Source of the DNA: Sorex araneus
Taxonomy: Eukaryota > Chordata > Mammalia > Eulipotyphla > Soricidae
Length of the DNA: 64,000 bases
Direction of reading: 5' to 3'
NCBI RefSeq assembly: GCF_027595985.1
Contig: NC_073307.1
Coordinates: forward strand, 46,284,094-46,348,093
The translations under genes and the position numbers were made by a program. Shown here piece after piece: positions 35,426 through 47,480 of the stretch; the stretch's first letter is position 1, and each line of letters opens with the position of its first letter. The notes under the pieces are model-generated. The model had not been told where the DNA came from. It saw only the letters and a program-made list of their open reading frames with translations, and made no database searches.

Positions 35426-35867
35426 GGAGACTAACACCCAAGAATAGTAGAGATAAGTACCAGGAGGATTGCTCCACAGTTTTAAAGCTGGCCTCCTATG
35501 CTGGGGGAAAAAGCAGCTCAAAAAATGGAACACCAAGTAAAGTGTGGTTAGAGGGCCCACTCAGCATGGGAGATGTGTGCTGAAAGCAGACTATAGTCGA
35601 ACAGGATGGCCACTCAATACCTCTATTGCAAACCACAACACCAAAAAGGAGAGAAAGAACAAAAGGGAATGCCCTGCCACAGGGGTGGGGTGGGGAGGGG
35701 GAGGGGGCGGGGGTAGGAGGGATACTGGGATCATCAGTGGTGGAGAATGGGCACTGGTGGAGGGATGGGTACTCAAGCATTGTATGACTGAAACACAAGC
35801 ACGAAAGTATGTAAATCTGTAACTGTACTTCACAGTGATTCACTAATAAAAAAATTTTAAAAATTTA
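35426..35867 (+). mobile_element. LINE-1 3'UTR, 5'-truncated, with target-site duplications
   Basis: 442-base copy starting 'gagactaacacccaagaat', with a strong G-rich tract at 35684-35712. The 18-base duplication aaaaattaaccatatttt flanks it at 35408-35425 and 35868-35885. Confidence 0.92.
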
Positions 35868-35885
35868 AAAAATTAACCATATTTT
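35868..35885 (+). repeat. Target-site duplication, right copy
   Basis: Identical to 35408-35425. Confidence 0.9.
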
Positions 35886-36597
35886 TATCTACACACATAC
35901 AATTAAAATTTGCCTGCATATTATAAGAATTACTTAGTTCCATGGGACAGGTTGCTAAAAACCTCTTTAATTCCTTTCCTGCTTTTCTACTTTTTGAAGT
36001 AGAGTCAGAAATTGAGACTTTATATAAGCCATATGGACATAGCAATGCAAGAGCTAACAGAAGTCAGGAAGGTGCTGTAAGAATTGGAGCAGTTCGAATG
36101 GAGCACATAAGGGCTATGATAACAGCAAGAGCATTGAACCACTGACCTGCAGGACAGGGATGGTTAGAGACTGGTGGAAACTGACAAACTCATGACCACA
36201 AGTCTGTGCCCCATAGGTTACTTAGCTGCAATCCATTCGTCTTTATTTCCAGTGTGGCTGGATCTGATCGTATTCAAATCTTTTATTTTAATCAATGGCA
36301 TTTTAATCAAAGTAATACAAAATAATAAATGCTTATAAGTCAATAGAATTCTGTACATCAATAATAAGGGGAAATAAAGATTGTTTTAAAATAAACCATT
36401 GATTCCAAACCCTGAGAGTTGGCCTACAGAATTGAGTTTGACAAGGGGTAGGTAGGATGGGAGGGAACCTGAGATACTAGAAGAGGGACAGGGACATATG
36501 GACCCTCTGGCATTGAGTGTGATTTTGGAACATCATATGCCTGAAGTTCTATTATTAACAGGACTGGAAATAGTGGTGCCTAGATAGAAATGTAAGG
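35886..36597. other. Unassigned intergenic
   Basis: Nothing recognised. Confidence 0.45.
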
Positions 36598-36745
36598 GAC
36601 TGGAGGGATGATACAGTAGTAGGTAGGGCCTTGTATGAAGCTGATCCCAACATCCCATATGGTCCCTTGAGTACCACCAGGAATGATCTGATCCTGAAGC
36701 ACAGATCCAGGAATGAGCCAGAGTACTGCTGGGAATCCAGCTGTA
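36598..36745 (+). mobile_element. Short SINE, diverged
   Basis: Head 'gactggagggatgatacag', 'catcccatatggtccc' body; the B-box is deleted. Confidence 0.78.
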
Positions 36746-38214
36746 GGCATGTGGTAACTGTTGGGATGTTGGGGTGTGAGTATAGCTGCCAGAGCTTTGA
36801 CAGGGTGGGAACTTGGTCCATCCCCGTCCTAAGATCACTCTGGGGGTCTCAGCCTGGTACTGGTATATCCGCTTTTTTAAATCTTTAGGCATTTGCAATT
36901 TCACAATATCTATTCCCCAATTTTCAAATGTTAGTAACTGATTCATTGATTTTTTTTAATAATCTAGGACAAACCAGAGACATCTGTGACCAACATAGCT
37001 TGTGACTGCCAACTTGCAGTTTAAGATAGGGAAGGAAGGGCTCGTTGAAGGGTTTAAGCAGGGGAGTAGCCTGAGCAGAAAGCTCCCGAGGCAGCTGGTG
37101 TGAAGGAGGTCCTGGAGTGGCTGGAGCCTGCAGGTGGTGAAATACAATATTTCAGGTGCCTTTTCAGGTGCAGTGTAAAGGGACACTGGAGAAGCGGCGG
37201 GAGCCATGGCTGAGGCGGCCAAGGCCAGGAACCCAAGTGAGGTGCCAGTACTTTTTTTTTTCCTCGGGGCCCTGGGGACTCACAGTTCAAGTTTGAGGAA
37301 GGAAGTGCCTTGTTTGATAACAGAGAACTGTAGAGAAGGAACTGCTTAGTATTAGAGATGCCATCTCCTAAAATAGCAAAATGACTGAGCAAACCACTTT
37401 CTGGACTGGAGGACTAAGCCCCGAAGGTGTGGCCTAGAGGGAAGGGCATGTGGGCTAAACAGCAGAGAGATCAGGGAGGGGAGGAAGAAGAAGACAAAAC
37501 CAAGGCCTAGATTTTGAAGAATCGGGGGAGTTTAGTCTGAAAAAGGCAAAGGCCCAGGGGAAGCAGGGCTGGCTGACTTGTAAAACATCTCCACTCCTAA
37601 AGCATTCTCTCCAGTGCAGCTGGTCTAGGTTCGGAGAATACAGTGACAAGTCAAAGCAAGAAAAATGCATGTTTTGTCCCCTCTGAGGAAGATACTGATG
37701 GAGCAATCTCACACATAAACGCCAAGGTGCCGAGCTGAGATGTGGTGGAGGGGGAGGAGTCCTGAGTTCTGAGGGTGTGACCCAGAGAAGGGTGAGGAGT
37801 TAGGTTTTCAGAGGAAGTGATGACTTCGCTGACAGTTAAGGGATGAGTAAGCACTAATGAAGTAAGCAGTTGGGGAGATGGGGCTGTTCCTGGGCACCAG
37901 AAACAGCTTGTGCAAATCCCTATTCACAGGAATGCCCAAGCGCCAAGAAGGCCCACGTGGCTGGAACTAACCGCCAAGTATACAGAGCTGTCTTCTAAGT
38001 GGATGGGGCCACCGGAGGAATGAGGGAAGCGGTGCTCCCCCTACCCCATCTGCACATGTGTCCATGGGGGATGCTACAGACTGATGAAGGACACTTGAGA
38101 TTGTCCATTCAGTTCATCCAATGGGGCACCCTAATTCAGTTTCCCTAAGTCCCAAGCTTAGTTCAAAATCATTTTCTCATAAATGCTTATACCAGCTTCT
38201 TAAGGCCTGCATTC
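36746..38214. other. Unassigned, moderately GC-rich
   Basis: Text at 37030-37200 and 37840-37930 feels like very old interspersed repeat but I cannot name a family. No gene. Confidence 0.4.
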
Positions 38215-38420
38215 TTAGTTAAGCTGCTGTGTAACCAGTCACCCTAAGGCTCACTGCCTTTGAACAGTGCTTTTATGATTTTCTTTCTGGATCATGAAGA
38301 ACCTCTGCTGAGTGGATTCTGCCTGGGGCTCCTTGTGCATATATAGGCCCATGATGGACTGGGACTTGGGTCATCCAAAGGCTGGGACCGTGCTGCAATG
38401 GCTGAGATTTTTCTTTGCAC
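38215..38420 (-). mobile_element. Possible old LTR remnant
   Basis: 'gctgctgtgtaaccagtcac' and 'gaacctctgctgagtggatt' resemble ancient mammalian ERVL-type LTR sequence. Weak. Confidence 0.35.
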
Positions 38421-39424
38421 ACAGCTTCATTTTGGGCTGTATTTTTTTTTTCATTGTGGAAGACTGTAGATCATGTGTATAGGGGAACTTTCACGGAACA
38501 AATAGTTCAATAAAGGGAGAGAGACACTGCCAGACTTCATGAAGATCGGCCTTGAGAATGCCAATGTCACATAGATTGTGCCCCAGGGAGGGTCACAGCC
38601 ACAAGTCACACCCGCTCCATTATGATGAAAGGCACTGCACTTCCAGCTGTGGGCAGAAAAGAAGTAATCTTGGCGCCATCTTGGAGACCACTCCTCCCGG
38701 TCATACCATTGCTATGTCATCTTACAGATGGAGCAATGGAGGTTAAGAAAGACACATGCTGAAGCTCAGAGTCAGCAAGTGGCAGAAGTCAGATCCATCT
38801 GACTTCTGAATGTCTGTGACTAACGGTCACTTCTAGGCCTGGTGGGACCATGGACTGCAGCCTAACACCACAACCTTGAGTAAGCCCCTTAGTCCCTTCC
38901 CTCATCTGTGCAGTGAGCATCACAGGCACCTGGGATTCTTGCATTCTGAGGGTCCGTACAGCATGCTCTGAGCTGGTGAGCAATTGGCTCCTAGCCCTGC
39001 TGAGCAGAGCCTCTGTTCTCCCCGTCCCCTTTCCCCTCTCTGCTCCCTGCCTCAGCCCCACTTCCCTACACCAACAGAAATACCTTGGTCTCTTGCCTTC
39101 TGAAGTACCCTGAGGTGGTTTATGGCACTCCTAAGTCTGAGTCTGATAGAGGTTGAGGCCAACACGTTCTGAGTCTCAGAACACGGGATTATCTCATAAG
39201 AGTGCCAAATGAGAACTTATACAAGACATCTCTGCTTTTGTGCACACTGTCCACTACACAGCAGACCTACTATGATAGGACTGCGTCAAAGTCACTGTCA
39301 CTGCGTCAGCAGGGACTGAAAAAGTGCCTGACCCATCAGAGTAATCAAAACATACTTGCTGGTTATCCTGGATAAGATGTTTCATTCCCGCAGTTCGGTT
39401 CTTTGAGTTTCTGAGGTTTTTTGT
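38421..39424. other. Unassigned; MIR-like text at 38725-38800
   Basis: 'ggaggttaagaaagacacat' resembles a MIR core. No gene. Confidence 0.4.
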
Positions 39425-39540
39425 TATGGTTTGGTTTAGGGGAACACATGGCAGTAGGGACTATATGTGGTGCCAAGGATAGAATACTAATGGGTCGAGC
39501 AAGGCAAAGCACCCTACGCTCTGTACTATCTCTCCAGCTC
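39425..39540 (-). mobile_element. Short SINE, partial
   Basis: Head end 'gtactatctctccagctc', body shortened. Confidence 0.75.
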
Positions 39541-39987
39541 TTGAGTGTTTGTTTTATGACTCAAATCGTCTATCTAAATATTTGGACCCCAGTTTTCCTT
39601 CTACCTTCTGATCTTTCTCTTCTGTTTATTGGTTTCTGTTAATCTCCTACACCTCACCTCAGGAACATTCTCTCTCAGCTAAAAGAGTGAAAATTAGCTC
39701 TGAGCTTTCTCCTCTTCTTTTCAATTTCAACGAAAGTTGAATAGATGGGAATGAAAAGTTTTGAGAGAAATCTCTCAAAATCTCAAAAATCTCTCACCAA
39801 CAGAACCTCTGACTTCTAGACCCATTCCTGGCACTCTCCCTGTGATATGGAAATCTCAGTTTCCCTATTCATCTGTGAGATACCATCTCACTGGGTATCT
39901 TTTGGGCAATGCAATATTTGTGCAATTCAAATTTAGTGCAGAAGCAGGATAGAGAACAGCTAGAAGTAACTGCAGCATTGACTTTGG
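39541..39987. other. Unassigned intergenic
   Basis: Apart from the small hairpin, nothing recognised. Confidence 0.45.
39759..39780. repeat. Inverted repeat, 10-bp arms, 2-bp spacer
   Basis: ttttgagaga, aa, tctctcaaaa, followed by further 'atctcaaaa' units. Confidence 0.9.
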
Positions 39988-40057
39988 GTCACAGACTTAT
40001 TATTGAGTTAGTTCACTAACTTTTGTTCAAATCGCATCTCAATGTCTTTTACCAAAA
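39988..40057 (+). repeat. Local direct duplication, copy 1
   Basis: About 70 bases matching 40641-40705 (gtcacag.cttatt, tagttcactaact, gcatctcaat, accaaaa). Confidence 0.8.
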
Positions 40058-40451
40058 CCTGCTCCTGCCCTCTACCCCAGCACCACCTTTTTTGTCTATG
40101 ATTGCCACTGAGGCCCCTCTCTATTCAGAGAAGCAATTCTTAAGAGCATTTCAATTCTGAGACAGAGTGGTGAGCCATGTCCTTGACAATCTGCTGCCCA
40201 TCAAAAAGACAGCATCAGCAGATCCAGGCAGTGAGACCACTCACACATGTGCCAGAAGTGGCTCAAGCAAACTCCATCTTCAGTTAGTGCTTCCTCTTTC
40301 ATTCAAGTTTTTGCTGTCTTTATTTTCATTTCCTGGTTTCTTCTCACATCCTTCCTCTTCCCCCTCCAGAAAGGTTACTAAAAATTGAAAGTCTTCCTAC
40401 TTATACTTCTTTGCTTTTCTAGAAGCATATGCTGGTTTCCATAGTCACAGA
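40058..40451. other. Unassigned intergenic
   Basis: Pyrimidine-rich, nothing recognised. Confidence 0.4.
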
Positions 40452-40640
40452 CTTTTTTTTAAATTTTTGAGTCACACCCTGAGATGCACAGAGGTTACTC
40501 CTGGCTCTGAACTCAGGAATTACTCCTGGTGGTGTTCAGGGGACCATATGGGATGCTGGGGATTGAACCCGGGTCGGTCGCGTACAAGGCAAACGCCCTA
40601 CCTGCCGTACCATAGTTCCAGCCCCCTAGTTCCAGCCCCA
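40452..40640 (-). mobile_element. Short SINE, well preserved
   Basis: 'gaattactcctggtggtg', B-box 'attgaacccgggtc', head end 'atagttccagcccc' (partly duplicated). 'agtcacag' at 40443-40450 and 40640-40647 may be a short target-site duplication. Confidence 0.9.
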
Positions 40641-40705
40641 GTCACAGGCTTATTGATTTAGTTCACTAACTTGTTCAAATTGCATCTCAATTTTTTTAAC
40701 CAAAA
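40641..40705 (+). repeat. Local direct duplication, copy 2
   Basis: Pairs with 39988-40057. Confidence 0.8.
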
Positions 40706-40847
40706 AATGTCAACAGAAAGAATTCTTGTGGTCATGATAGTTTGTTTTAAAATTCTGTAGAGCATTACTTCCCCACCCTACCCAAACACCTCTCCTCCAC
40801 CCCCCACTTTTCTTTCTCTTTTTTCTTGCAATAACTGAGGGTGGCAC

Positions 40848-40860
40848 AATTGAGATGATA
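40848..40860 (+). repeat. Target-site duplication, left copy
   Basis: Identical to 41451-41463. Confidence 0.88.
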
Positions 40861-41199
40861 TGTTAAGTGAAATGAGTCAGAAAGAGAGGGACAGACATAG
40901 AAGGACTGCACTCATTTGTAGAATATAAAGTAACATAATGGGAGACCAACTCCCAAGGATAGTAGAAATAAGGGCCAGGAGGATTCCTCCATGGCTTGGA
41001 AGCTGGCCTTACATTCTGGGGGAAAAGGCAGCTGAGACAGAGAAAGGGATCACCAAGCAAAGGATGCTTGGAGGGTTCCCTCAGTATGGGAGATGTGCAC
41101 TGAAAGTAGACTGTAGACCAAACATAATGGCCACTTACTACCTGTATCACAAACCATAACATCCAAAAGGAGATAGAGAGGAAAAACATAACACCCAAA

Positions 41200-41249
<50 letters not shown>

Positions 41250-41450
41250 GAATGTACCTGCCACAGACACAGAGGCAGGGGTGGGGGAAGGCAACGTCGG
41301 GAAGGATACTGGGAACATTGGTGGTGGAGAATGGGCACTGGTGGAAGGATGGGTACTCGACCATTGTATGAATGAAACGTAATCATGAAAGTGTGTAATA
41401 CTGTAATTCTATCTCATAGTGTTTCATAAAAAATTAAAAATCAATTAATT
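40861..41450 (+). mobile_element. LINE-1 3'UTR, 5'-truncated, with target-site duplications
   Basis: 590-base copy starting at the ORF2 terminus (gtgaaatgagtcagaaagag). A GA microsatellite sits inside it. The 13-base duplication aattgagatgata flanks it at 40848-40860 and 41451-41463. Confidence 0.92.
41202..41246. repeat. (GA)n microsatellite inside L1 3'UTR
   Basis: About 22 units where other copies have only 'aaaaggagagaga'. The preceding 'cataacacccaaaaggagag' segment is also repeated. Confidence 0.95.
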
Positions 41451-41463
41451 AATTGAGATGATA
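41451..41463 (+). repeat. Target-site duplication, right copy
   Basis: Identical to 40848-40860. Confidence 0.88.
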
Positions 41464-41729
41464 CAAAATTTCCCTTGGGCCTCTATTTCGCTCTGGCATG
41501 TGTAAACTCCCTAGTCAGAGTTGTTTATCACAGTTGTACCAAACTGTATGGAAACTTAAGAATTAAAGAACCTGTACTGACAAACCATAATTACCCAGTA
41601 AGTCCTTTCTTGAACTAGGGTTCACTCCTGATGTATATTCTATGGATTTGCACAAATGTATAATGCCACAGAGTTACCTCTATAGCACGATCTAGAAGAG
41701 TTTCACAGTCTTCAGATTCCTCTATTTTC

Positions 41730-42090
41730 TTTGCCTATTCATTGCATTTCCCCTTCCTCCAAACCCTAACAAGTATTGATTTTTTTACTCTTCCTATTGT
41801 TTTGACTGTCACAGAACATCAAGTAGCTAGAGTCACGCAGTATGAAGGTTTTTCATGTTGTGTTTTTTTTTCATTTAGTATTATGCATCTGTGATCTTTT
41901 ATCTCTCTTCATGACTTGATAGCTCATTTCTGTTTACTGCTGGATAATATTGCATTATCTGGTTGTACCATAGTTGATACCTTTCAAGTGATATCTTGGT
42001 TGCTTCCAAATTAATAAAGGTGCCATAAACATTCATGTTTGTTTAGTAATCCAGACTATCAATGCAACAACTTATTTTGCAGTTTTCTTT
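41730..42090 (-). mobile_element. Old LINE-1 (L1M-like) remnant
   Basis: 'tcatttagtattatgcatct', 'tggataatattgcattatc' and 'cttggttgcttccaaatt' follow the complemented old L1 3' region. Confidence 0.6.
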
Positions 42091-43109
42091 TTATTAATGT
42101 TTAAGTTCTTTCTATGTTCTGTGTTTTTATGGTGCTAAACAATACTACAAAAAATAACCCAGGAAAGATAATAACATTTTTGAAACCAAAAAGCCTAAGT
42201 CTAATATTGAGGAAATTATAAATGGGATTTTCTTTCCTTATAATTTATACATATAAAAATATGGCATGGCAAAAAAAACAATATTACAATGAAATCCTTT
42301 ATATGTACAACTGAGTCTTGAGCAACATGGATTTGAATAGCACTGATTTCTTTGTAGAGAAATGACATAAAGTTAAGGATATCAACAATATACTACAGTG
42401 CTGGAAATGTGTTATATTTTCTCTGATTTTCTTTTATTTAGTTTTGTTCAAAGAATGCAGTATAAATATATTAATTGACTATGTTATCAATAAGAATTCT
42501 GGTCAACTGGCAGGGTATTAGTTATTATGGTTTGACAGAGTCAAAATTTAGACATGAATTTGGAGACCCAGGAAATTGTTCAGTGGGAAAATGCACCTTG
42601 CCTTGCAAATGTGAGATCACCAGTGCTCTTTCCTGAGGACTGAGTGTAAACCCTAAAGTTCTGTTGTTCGGGGTCTCCAGTGCTACAAGCAGTCTCCAGC
42701 ACATCCCAGCAGGTTTGCAAGCACTAAAACTGAAGTGTGCAACCCTGGAAGAGCACAAAGCTAACCACTGTTCAAGCACCCAGATGAGCATGTGTGTAAC
42801 CCTTGGTTACAACAATAGCAATGAAGCAAAGGAAAGGGGGAAATCTGAGTCATCACAGATTCCCCCAAGCTTCTGTTCGCTCTTATTTTCTAAGTATGAG
42901 ACAGGTTTATGTTGAAAAAATATGACAATAATGTCTATTTTATTATCTTACTTTTTAATTGAGATTGTGTGACCCACAGGACTGTTCATTATGATTTCTT
43001 ATGCACATAATTCATTCAGAAGCTCAGAGTTTCATCTCATTCCTAACTCACATATGTTCAAGGTCACAACCCTATCCTTTATATATGTGTGCTTGTGTGT
43101 GTGTTGTGT
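42091..43109. other. Unassigned; possible old SINE at 42560-42680
   Basis: Otherwise nothing recognised. Confidence 0.4.
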
Positions 43110-43215
43110 ATGTTCAAAATAAATTCATAGCAATGAAATTGTTGATTCAAAGCATGTGTGCAATTGCAAATTTTAATGGGGGCAATAACATTGTCTAACT
43201 ATCCTAACTACCATT
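43110..43215 (-). mobile_element. Old LINE-1 (L1M-like) fragment
   Basis: 'gcaatgaaattgttgattca' and 'aacattgtctaactatcc' match old L1 3' sequence. Confidence 0.45.
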
Positions 43216-43500
43216 TTTTCCAACCCAGAATGTTTGGATAGCGTTAACTTTAAAAGATGTTGTATTTTAAAAAAAAATAATAATAAAAGCACCTTGTTGT
43301 TGATTCTAGAGTTTGCATGTATGTCAATCTGCTCACTTCCTTTCATCTCCATTGCCCAGATGACCACTCCATATGCTACCAACAGTCTCCCCCATCCTTC
43401 CTCTGAATTTTCTGCTTGATGAGGTCTGTCTAATATTTTATGGCAATAGTCACAATCCTCTGTAGGAGTGCAGCTCTTTGCTGGCATCCACCCCTTACAG

Positions 43501-43501
<1 letters not shown>

Positions 43502-43548
<47 letters not shown>
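43502..43548. repeat. (AC)n microsatellite
   Basis: About 23 perfect units. Confidence 0.98.
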
Positions 43549-43552
<4 letters not shown>

Positions 43553-44427
43553 TCAAGAGTTATTCCTTTGATTCCCTCACCAATGCTTGGTAAGGTAGGA
43601 AAGAAGTGAAAATCTGCATACAAACGAGAAAACAAACAACTGATACCCACAAAACCTACCCTCAGCTCCCTCGAAGCAGCATATGTCAAACCTCTTGCCA
43701 GATTATTTCTTTCCTCATCTGTTCATTTGGCACAGGGCTGAGGGCACATCTCAGTCAAGCAGCCTCCTTTGTTTCACATCCGGCTTATTCCTGGATTATA
43801 ACTTTCCATATCCTGTCCCACTCTCGCATGATTTCTCTTAAGCCTCATCTCTTCATCCCAAAACTCCAGGGCTTTCAAAATAACGCAGTCAAACACATTT
43901 CACTGTCTCTGACTCTGAACTGGGTGCTGGAGCTTCTCAGGGTGAATTTCTCAAGTATGGTTCAGTTTCCGACTTCTGTGGCCTGTTCCCATGGATATTT
44001 CTCTGCCGTGTTTCCTCCTTTTACACCTGCCAGTCCGTCCATACCGCATCCAACCTTCCAGTCCAGCCAAATGAAACATTTCATGACTTTTCTTTATCTC
44101 TGACACGACTAAGAAGAGTATCCCTTTGTTGAGTGTGAATCCCTTTTTTCGTATCCCTTTCATGGCCTTCATCACACAGCCTGTCAGACCAGAAATATCT
44201 TCTCCATCTTCTGGATGTTACTAGAAACCTCTGAGTGTCAAAGACCCTATTGAATTACTAACTACACACCCCTAGAATGTTGAGTAAGACTTGGAAGCGG
44301 CAACTTAGTAAATTGTCATCAACCTAAACTCTCAGAAATATTCAATTTTTTTAACATGGCAAAAGTGAAGTCTAAGGCCCTTGCATTTGATTCACTCCAT
44401 TTTTTAAATAGCTACCCAACAATGTTA
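43549..44427. other. Unassigned intergenic
   Basis: A 165-codon frame at 43606-44103 shows no known domain and no gene structure. Confidence 0.45.
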
Positions 44428-44658
44428 ATCACACAGCAGTTGGGCATTCGCCTTTCATGCGGCCAACCCGAGTTCGATTCCTCTGCCCCTCTCTGAGAGC
44501 CCGGCAAGCTACCGAGAATATTGAGCCCACACGACAGAGCCTGGCAAGCTACCTGTGTGTATTGGATATGCCAAAAACAGTAACAATAAGTCTCACAATG
44601 AGAGACATTACTGGCGCCCGCTCGAACAAATAGATAAGCAACAGGGATGACAGTTACA
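44428..44658 (+). mobile_element. Long SINE, near full length
   Basis: Partial head, B-box 'cgagttcgattcc', then the long-family body to 'gggatgacagttacag'. Confidence 0.92.
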
Positions 44659-44689
44659 GCTACCCAACGCAATACATGGATTTCTTCTC

Positions 44690-44900
44690 ATTCTCCCTTT
44701 CTGAAATATCGGTTTTGTTTCATCTTTACTACAAATAAAACAAGTAATACTCTTACACACTAGTACCAAGTATTTATGAAACAAATTTCTGGCTGTGGAA
44801 TGGCTAGATGAAAGGATGCATTCAATCCTTAAATAAATTTCTGCCAAATTATTCTTCAACTAGCCATGCCAATTAACTTGATTTGTAAAATCTTGTATTC
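44690..44900 (-). mobile_element. Old LINE-1 (L1M-like) fragment
   Basis: 'ctggctgtggaatggctaga' and 'gccaaattattcttcaacta' match the complemented old L1 3' region. Confidence 0.5.
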
Positions 44901-45453
44901 TGATAGCAATAAATGCTGATATATTGCCAAAAGAGCTGAAAACAAAAGCTTCCAAGGGAACTAGTGGGAGTGAAAAGGGACATGGAGAGTGGTGCAGGGA
45001 TACTGGCCCTCTGGGTTGGGGGAGATATGCAACAGTTGCATCATAGGCATAAAACAATAATATTAATAACTTTTCAAACCATGATACCTCAACAAATAAA
45101 AGTGGAGTAATTGTCTAAAACTAAGTAAATTTATTTTATAAATTTAGTTATATTATCACACACAGAAAAACGAATACACTTGCCTGTTGACTAAGGACTT
45201 CTTGTTATGTCTGGTCATTTGCTCTTTTGAAAATCCTCCCCTTGGCCTTTCCCCAGAGCTTATGGGGGTAGATGAGATTCTGTGCAAAACTCCTCTTTTG
45301 GCCAAAAAATTAAGTTCCTAGCATTATCAGGATATGTACTTCATCACAAGGAAGAAAAAAATTATGTACCAAACCATCTTGCCTGAGTGTTTCCTGAAAT
45401 CAAGGATCTTATTTCTTTCTTTCTGTCCCTCAGGTCCGTACTTCCTTAGGTGG

Positions 45454-45454
<1 letters not shown>
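44901..45454. other. Unassigned; possible old L1 3' end near 44930-45110
   Basis: 'gagagtggtgcagggatact' is L1-3'UTR-like but weak. Confidence 0.35.

Positions 45455-45488
<34 letters not shown>
45455..45488. repeat. (GT)n microsatellite
   Basis: About 16 units. Confidence 0.95.
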
Positions 45489-45491
<3 letters not shown>

Positions 45492-45864
45492 CTGCATGTT
45501 TATTACCTTTCTGTATTCTGGACCCTGTGTTAGGGACACAAAGACATATAAAGTAGCAGTAACACAAAGTGGGGAAAAATAATATCATAGGATCAGTACT
45601 TCTCTGCTGGGGTAATGTAGAAGCATAAAGAGGCATCTTACCCAGTCTATTTTTTTAAAAACTACTATAATTTTTCTCCACAGTGGTGGGACAATCTGAA
45701 CCAAATCCTGTATCATTTTTCTTTTCCCTTTTGGGGTACTTATCTTTTCCTCACAATTTTTAAAATTAGGGAACAATTGGCTATGACATTTTATGTTTTG
45801 TGTGTGTATTATAATTTAAGACTAGTTCTACTACACATCAAAAATGTCTTTTTCATTGTGTTTT
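45489..45864. other. Unassigned intergenic
   Basis: Nothing recognised. Confidence 0.45.
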
Positions 45865-46030
45865 GCTTTGTTTGAGGGCCACACCCATCGTTGCTCTAGG
45901 GTTTCTCTCAGTCTAGTGCCTTACATTGCTCCTTGTGGTTCTCAGGGGACTATGTGCTGGCAGAAATTAAACCTAGGGCCCCACACATACAAGGGAAGTG
46001 CTCTACACTGTGCCACATCCCCAGCTCCCC
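45865..46030 (-). mobile_element. Short SINE, diverged
   Basis: 'gggccacacccatcgttgct' and 'attaaacctagggcc'. Confidence 0.75.
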
Positions 46031-46079
46031 AAACCAAACCTAATCATCAGTAAGTATTCCTGGAGGAAACTTACAAAGG

Positions 46080-46190
46080 TTGTGTATGTGTGTGTTTGTG
46101 TGTGTGTGTGTGTGCATGAGTATGTGTGGGTATAAGTGTGTACCTGTCCCTGTGGAATGTGTGTGAGTGTGTGAGTGTGGTATTGGGGGG
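46080..46190. repeat. Imperfect (GT)n tract
   Basis: GT-rich with interruptions. Confidence 0.85.
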
Positions 46191-46242
46191 TTGTGGAGGG
46201 AGGGAAGAGGTGAAGCTGGTAGAGTGGAGTAAAACTCAGGTC

Positions 46243-46412
46243 CAGGGGCTGAGTTCAGTACAGCAGACAGGGCATTTGCTTCGCAGGCGGCTTGCCGGGT
46301 TTGATCCCCAGTACCCTATTAGGTCCACCAAGCTCCACCAAGAGTTGTGCCTGAGCACAGATCCAGGAGTAAGCCCTGAGTACCTCTGGGTGTGTCCCCC
46401 ACAAAAATAAAA
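46243..46412 (+). mobile_element. Short SINE
   Basis: Head 'ggggctgagttcagtacag', B-box 'gggtttgatccc', full body. Confidence 0.88.
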
Positions 46413-47289
46413 GAACAACCACAGCTCAAAACCATTGCCAGCTTCTTGAACACCTGTGCCTAAATCCTGAGTTAGGGATCAGAGTCAAGTTTTTGATCAG
46501 ATCACAAACGGTGACACCTTCTCCTTTTACCTACCATGTAACATGGAGCAGGCTGCTTAATCCTTTAAAACATTACTTTTCATCATCTATAAAACAGGAG
46601 TAGTGTGTCAACTTGTCACACCAAGTAGAAATGAGAGCAGGGAAAGAGAGTGTGGATATAGGATACCCAGTTCAGCTCCAAGTGTATGATGCACATAATA
46701 AATAAAAACTGTCTATCACCACTTTACAGTTCCCTGAACAACCACTGACTAGTATGCTGGCCCAGACACTGATGACTGGATCCAATTTTCTCACTTGGCA
46801 GATGAGGAAATGATCCCCAAGAGGGTCAATCCCACAGAAAGGATCATGCCTCTGAGGCAGAGTCCCCTCATTGATTAGTGTGAGCTGGAGGCATCTGGGT
46901 CTCTATCCCTTGGCCCAGAGACATTCCCCACCCCCAGCAGAAGGCTCTGCTTTGGTGCAAAGCCAGCCTGCTTTTTTTCCTGAAGGGCTGAAAGCATTTC
47001 TTCTCCTTGGCCCCTATTTCTGGCCACACTTCAATGTCCTCTTGGGTTCCTTGGTCCCCATTAGCCTGCTTCCTGGTCTCCTCACCTCCAGCAGTCAGTT
47101 GATCCCATCCCGCCCTGCAGTGCTTATGTGGGGACATTATGCATTTCCTTCTCTGAAGCTGAGCAGTTTGTACTTAGGGGTTCTTCTGCCTGAGAGGCTG
47201 CCAGCGCAATCTCCACACCCCGGGCTTTGGGAGTACCACTGCTAAGAGACCTTCGCACCTGCTTCTCTGGGTCTAATATCAATAAGGAA
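46413..47289. other. Unassigned; MIR-like pieces at 46530-46610 and 46790-46830
   Basis: 'tcatctataaaacaggagta' and 'ggcagatgaggaaatgatcc' resemble MIR. No gene. Confidence 0.45.
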
Positions 47290-47480
47290 CTTAACACCTA
47301 CCGTGCACTGTCAGCTCTGACCACTTTGCAGATATGAACTCATTTAATCTTCATATCAAACGCCTGGGGTAAGTGGTGACATTGTCAATAACCCCAATTT
47401 GCAGATGAGGAAACAGAGATAGGGAGATTAAAGAACTTGCTCAGGGTTTTCTAGTGGAGAGCTGAGAGAGTCCAATGCTT
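47290..47480 (+). mobile_element. MIR
   Basis: 'ttgcagatgaggaaacagag' then 'aagaacttgctcagggtttt' is a clear MIR core. Confidence 0.7.

Noticed and set aside
43502..45488. CRISPR-like or telomere-like arrays
   Set aside because: The repeats are plain AC/GT microsatellites without spacers; the sequence is mammalian.
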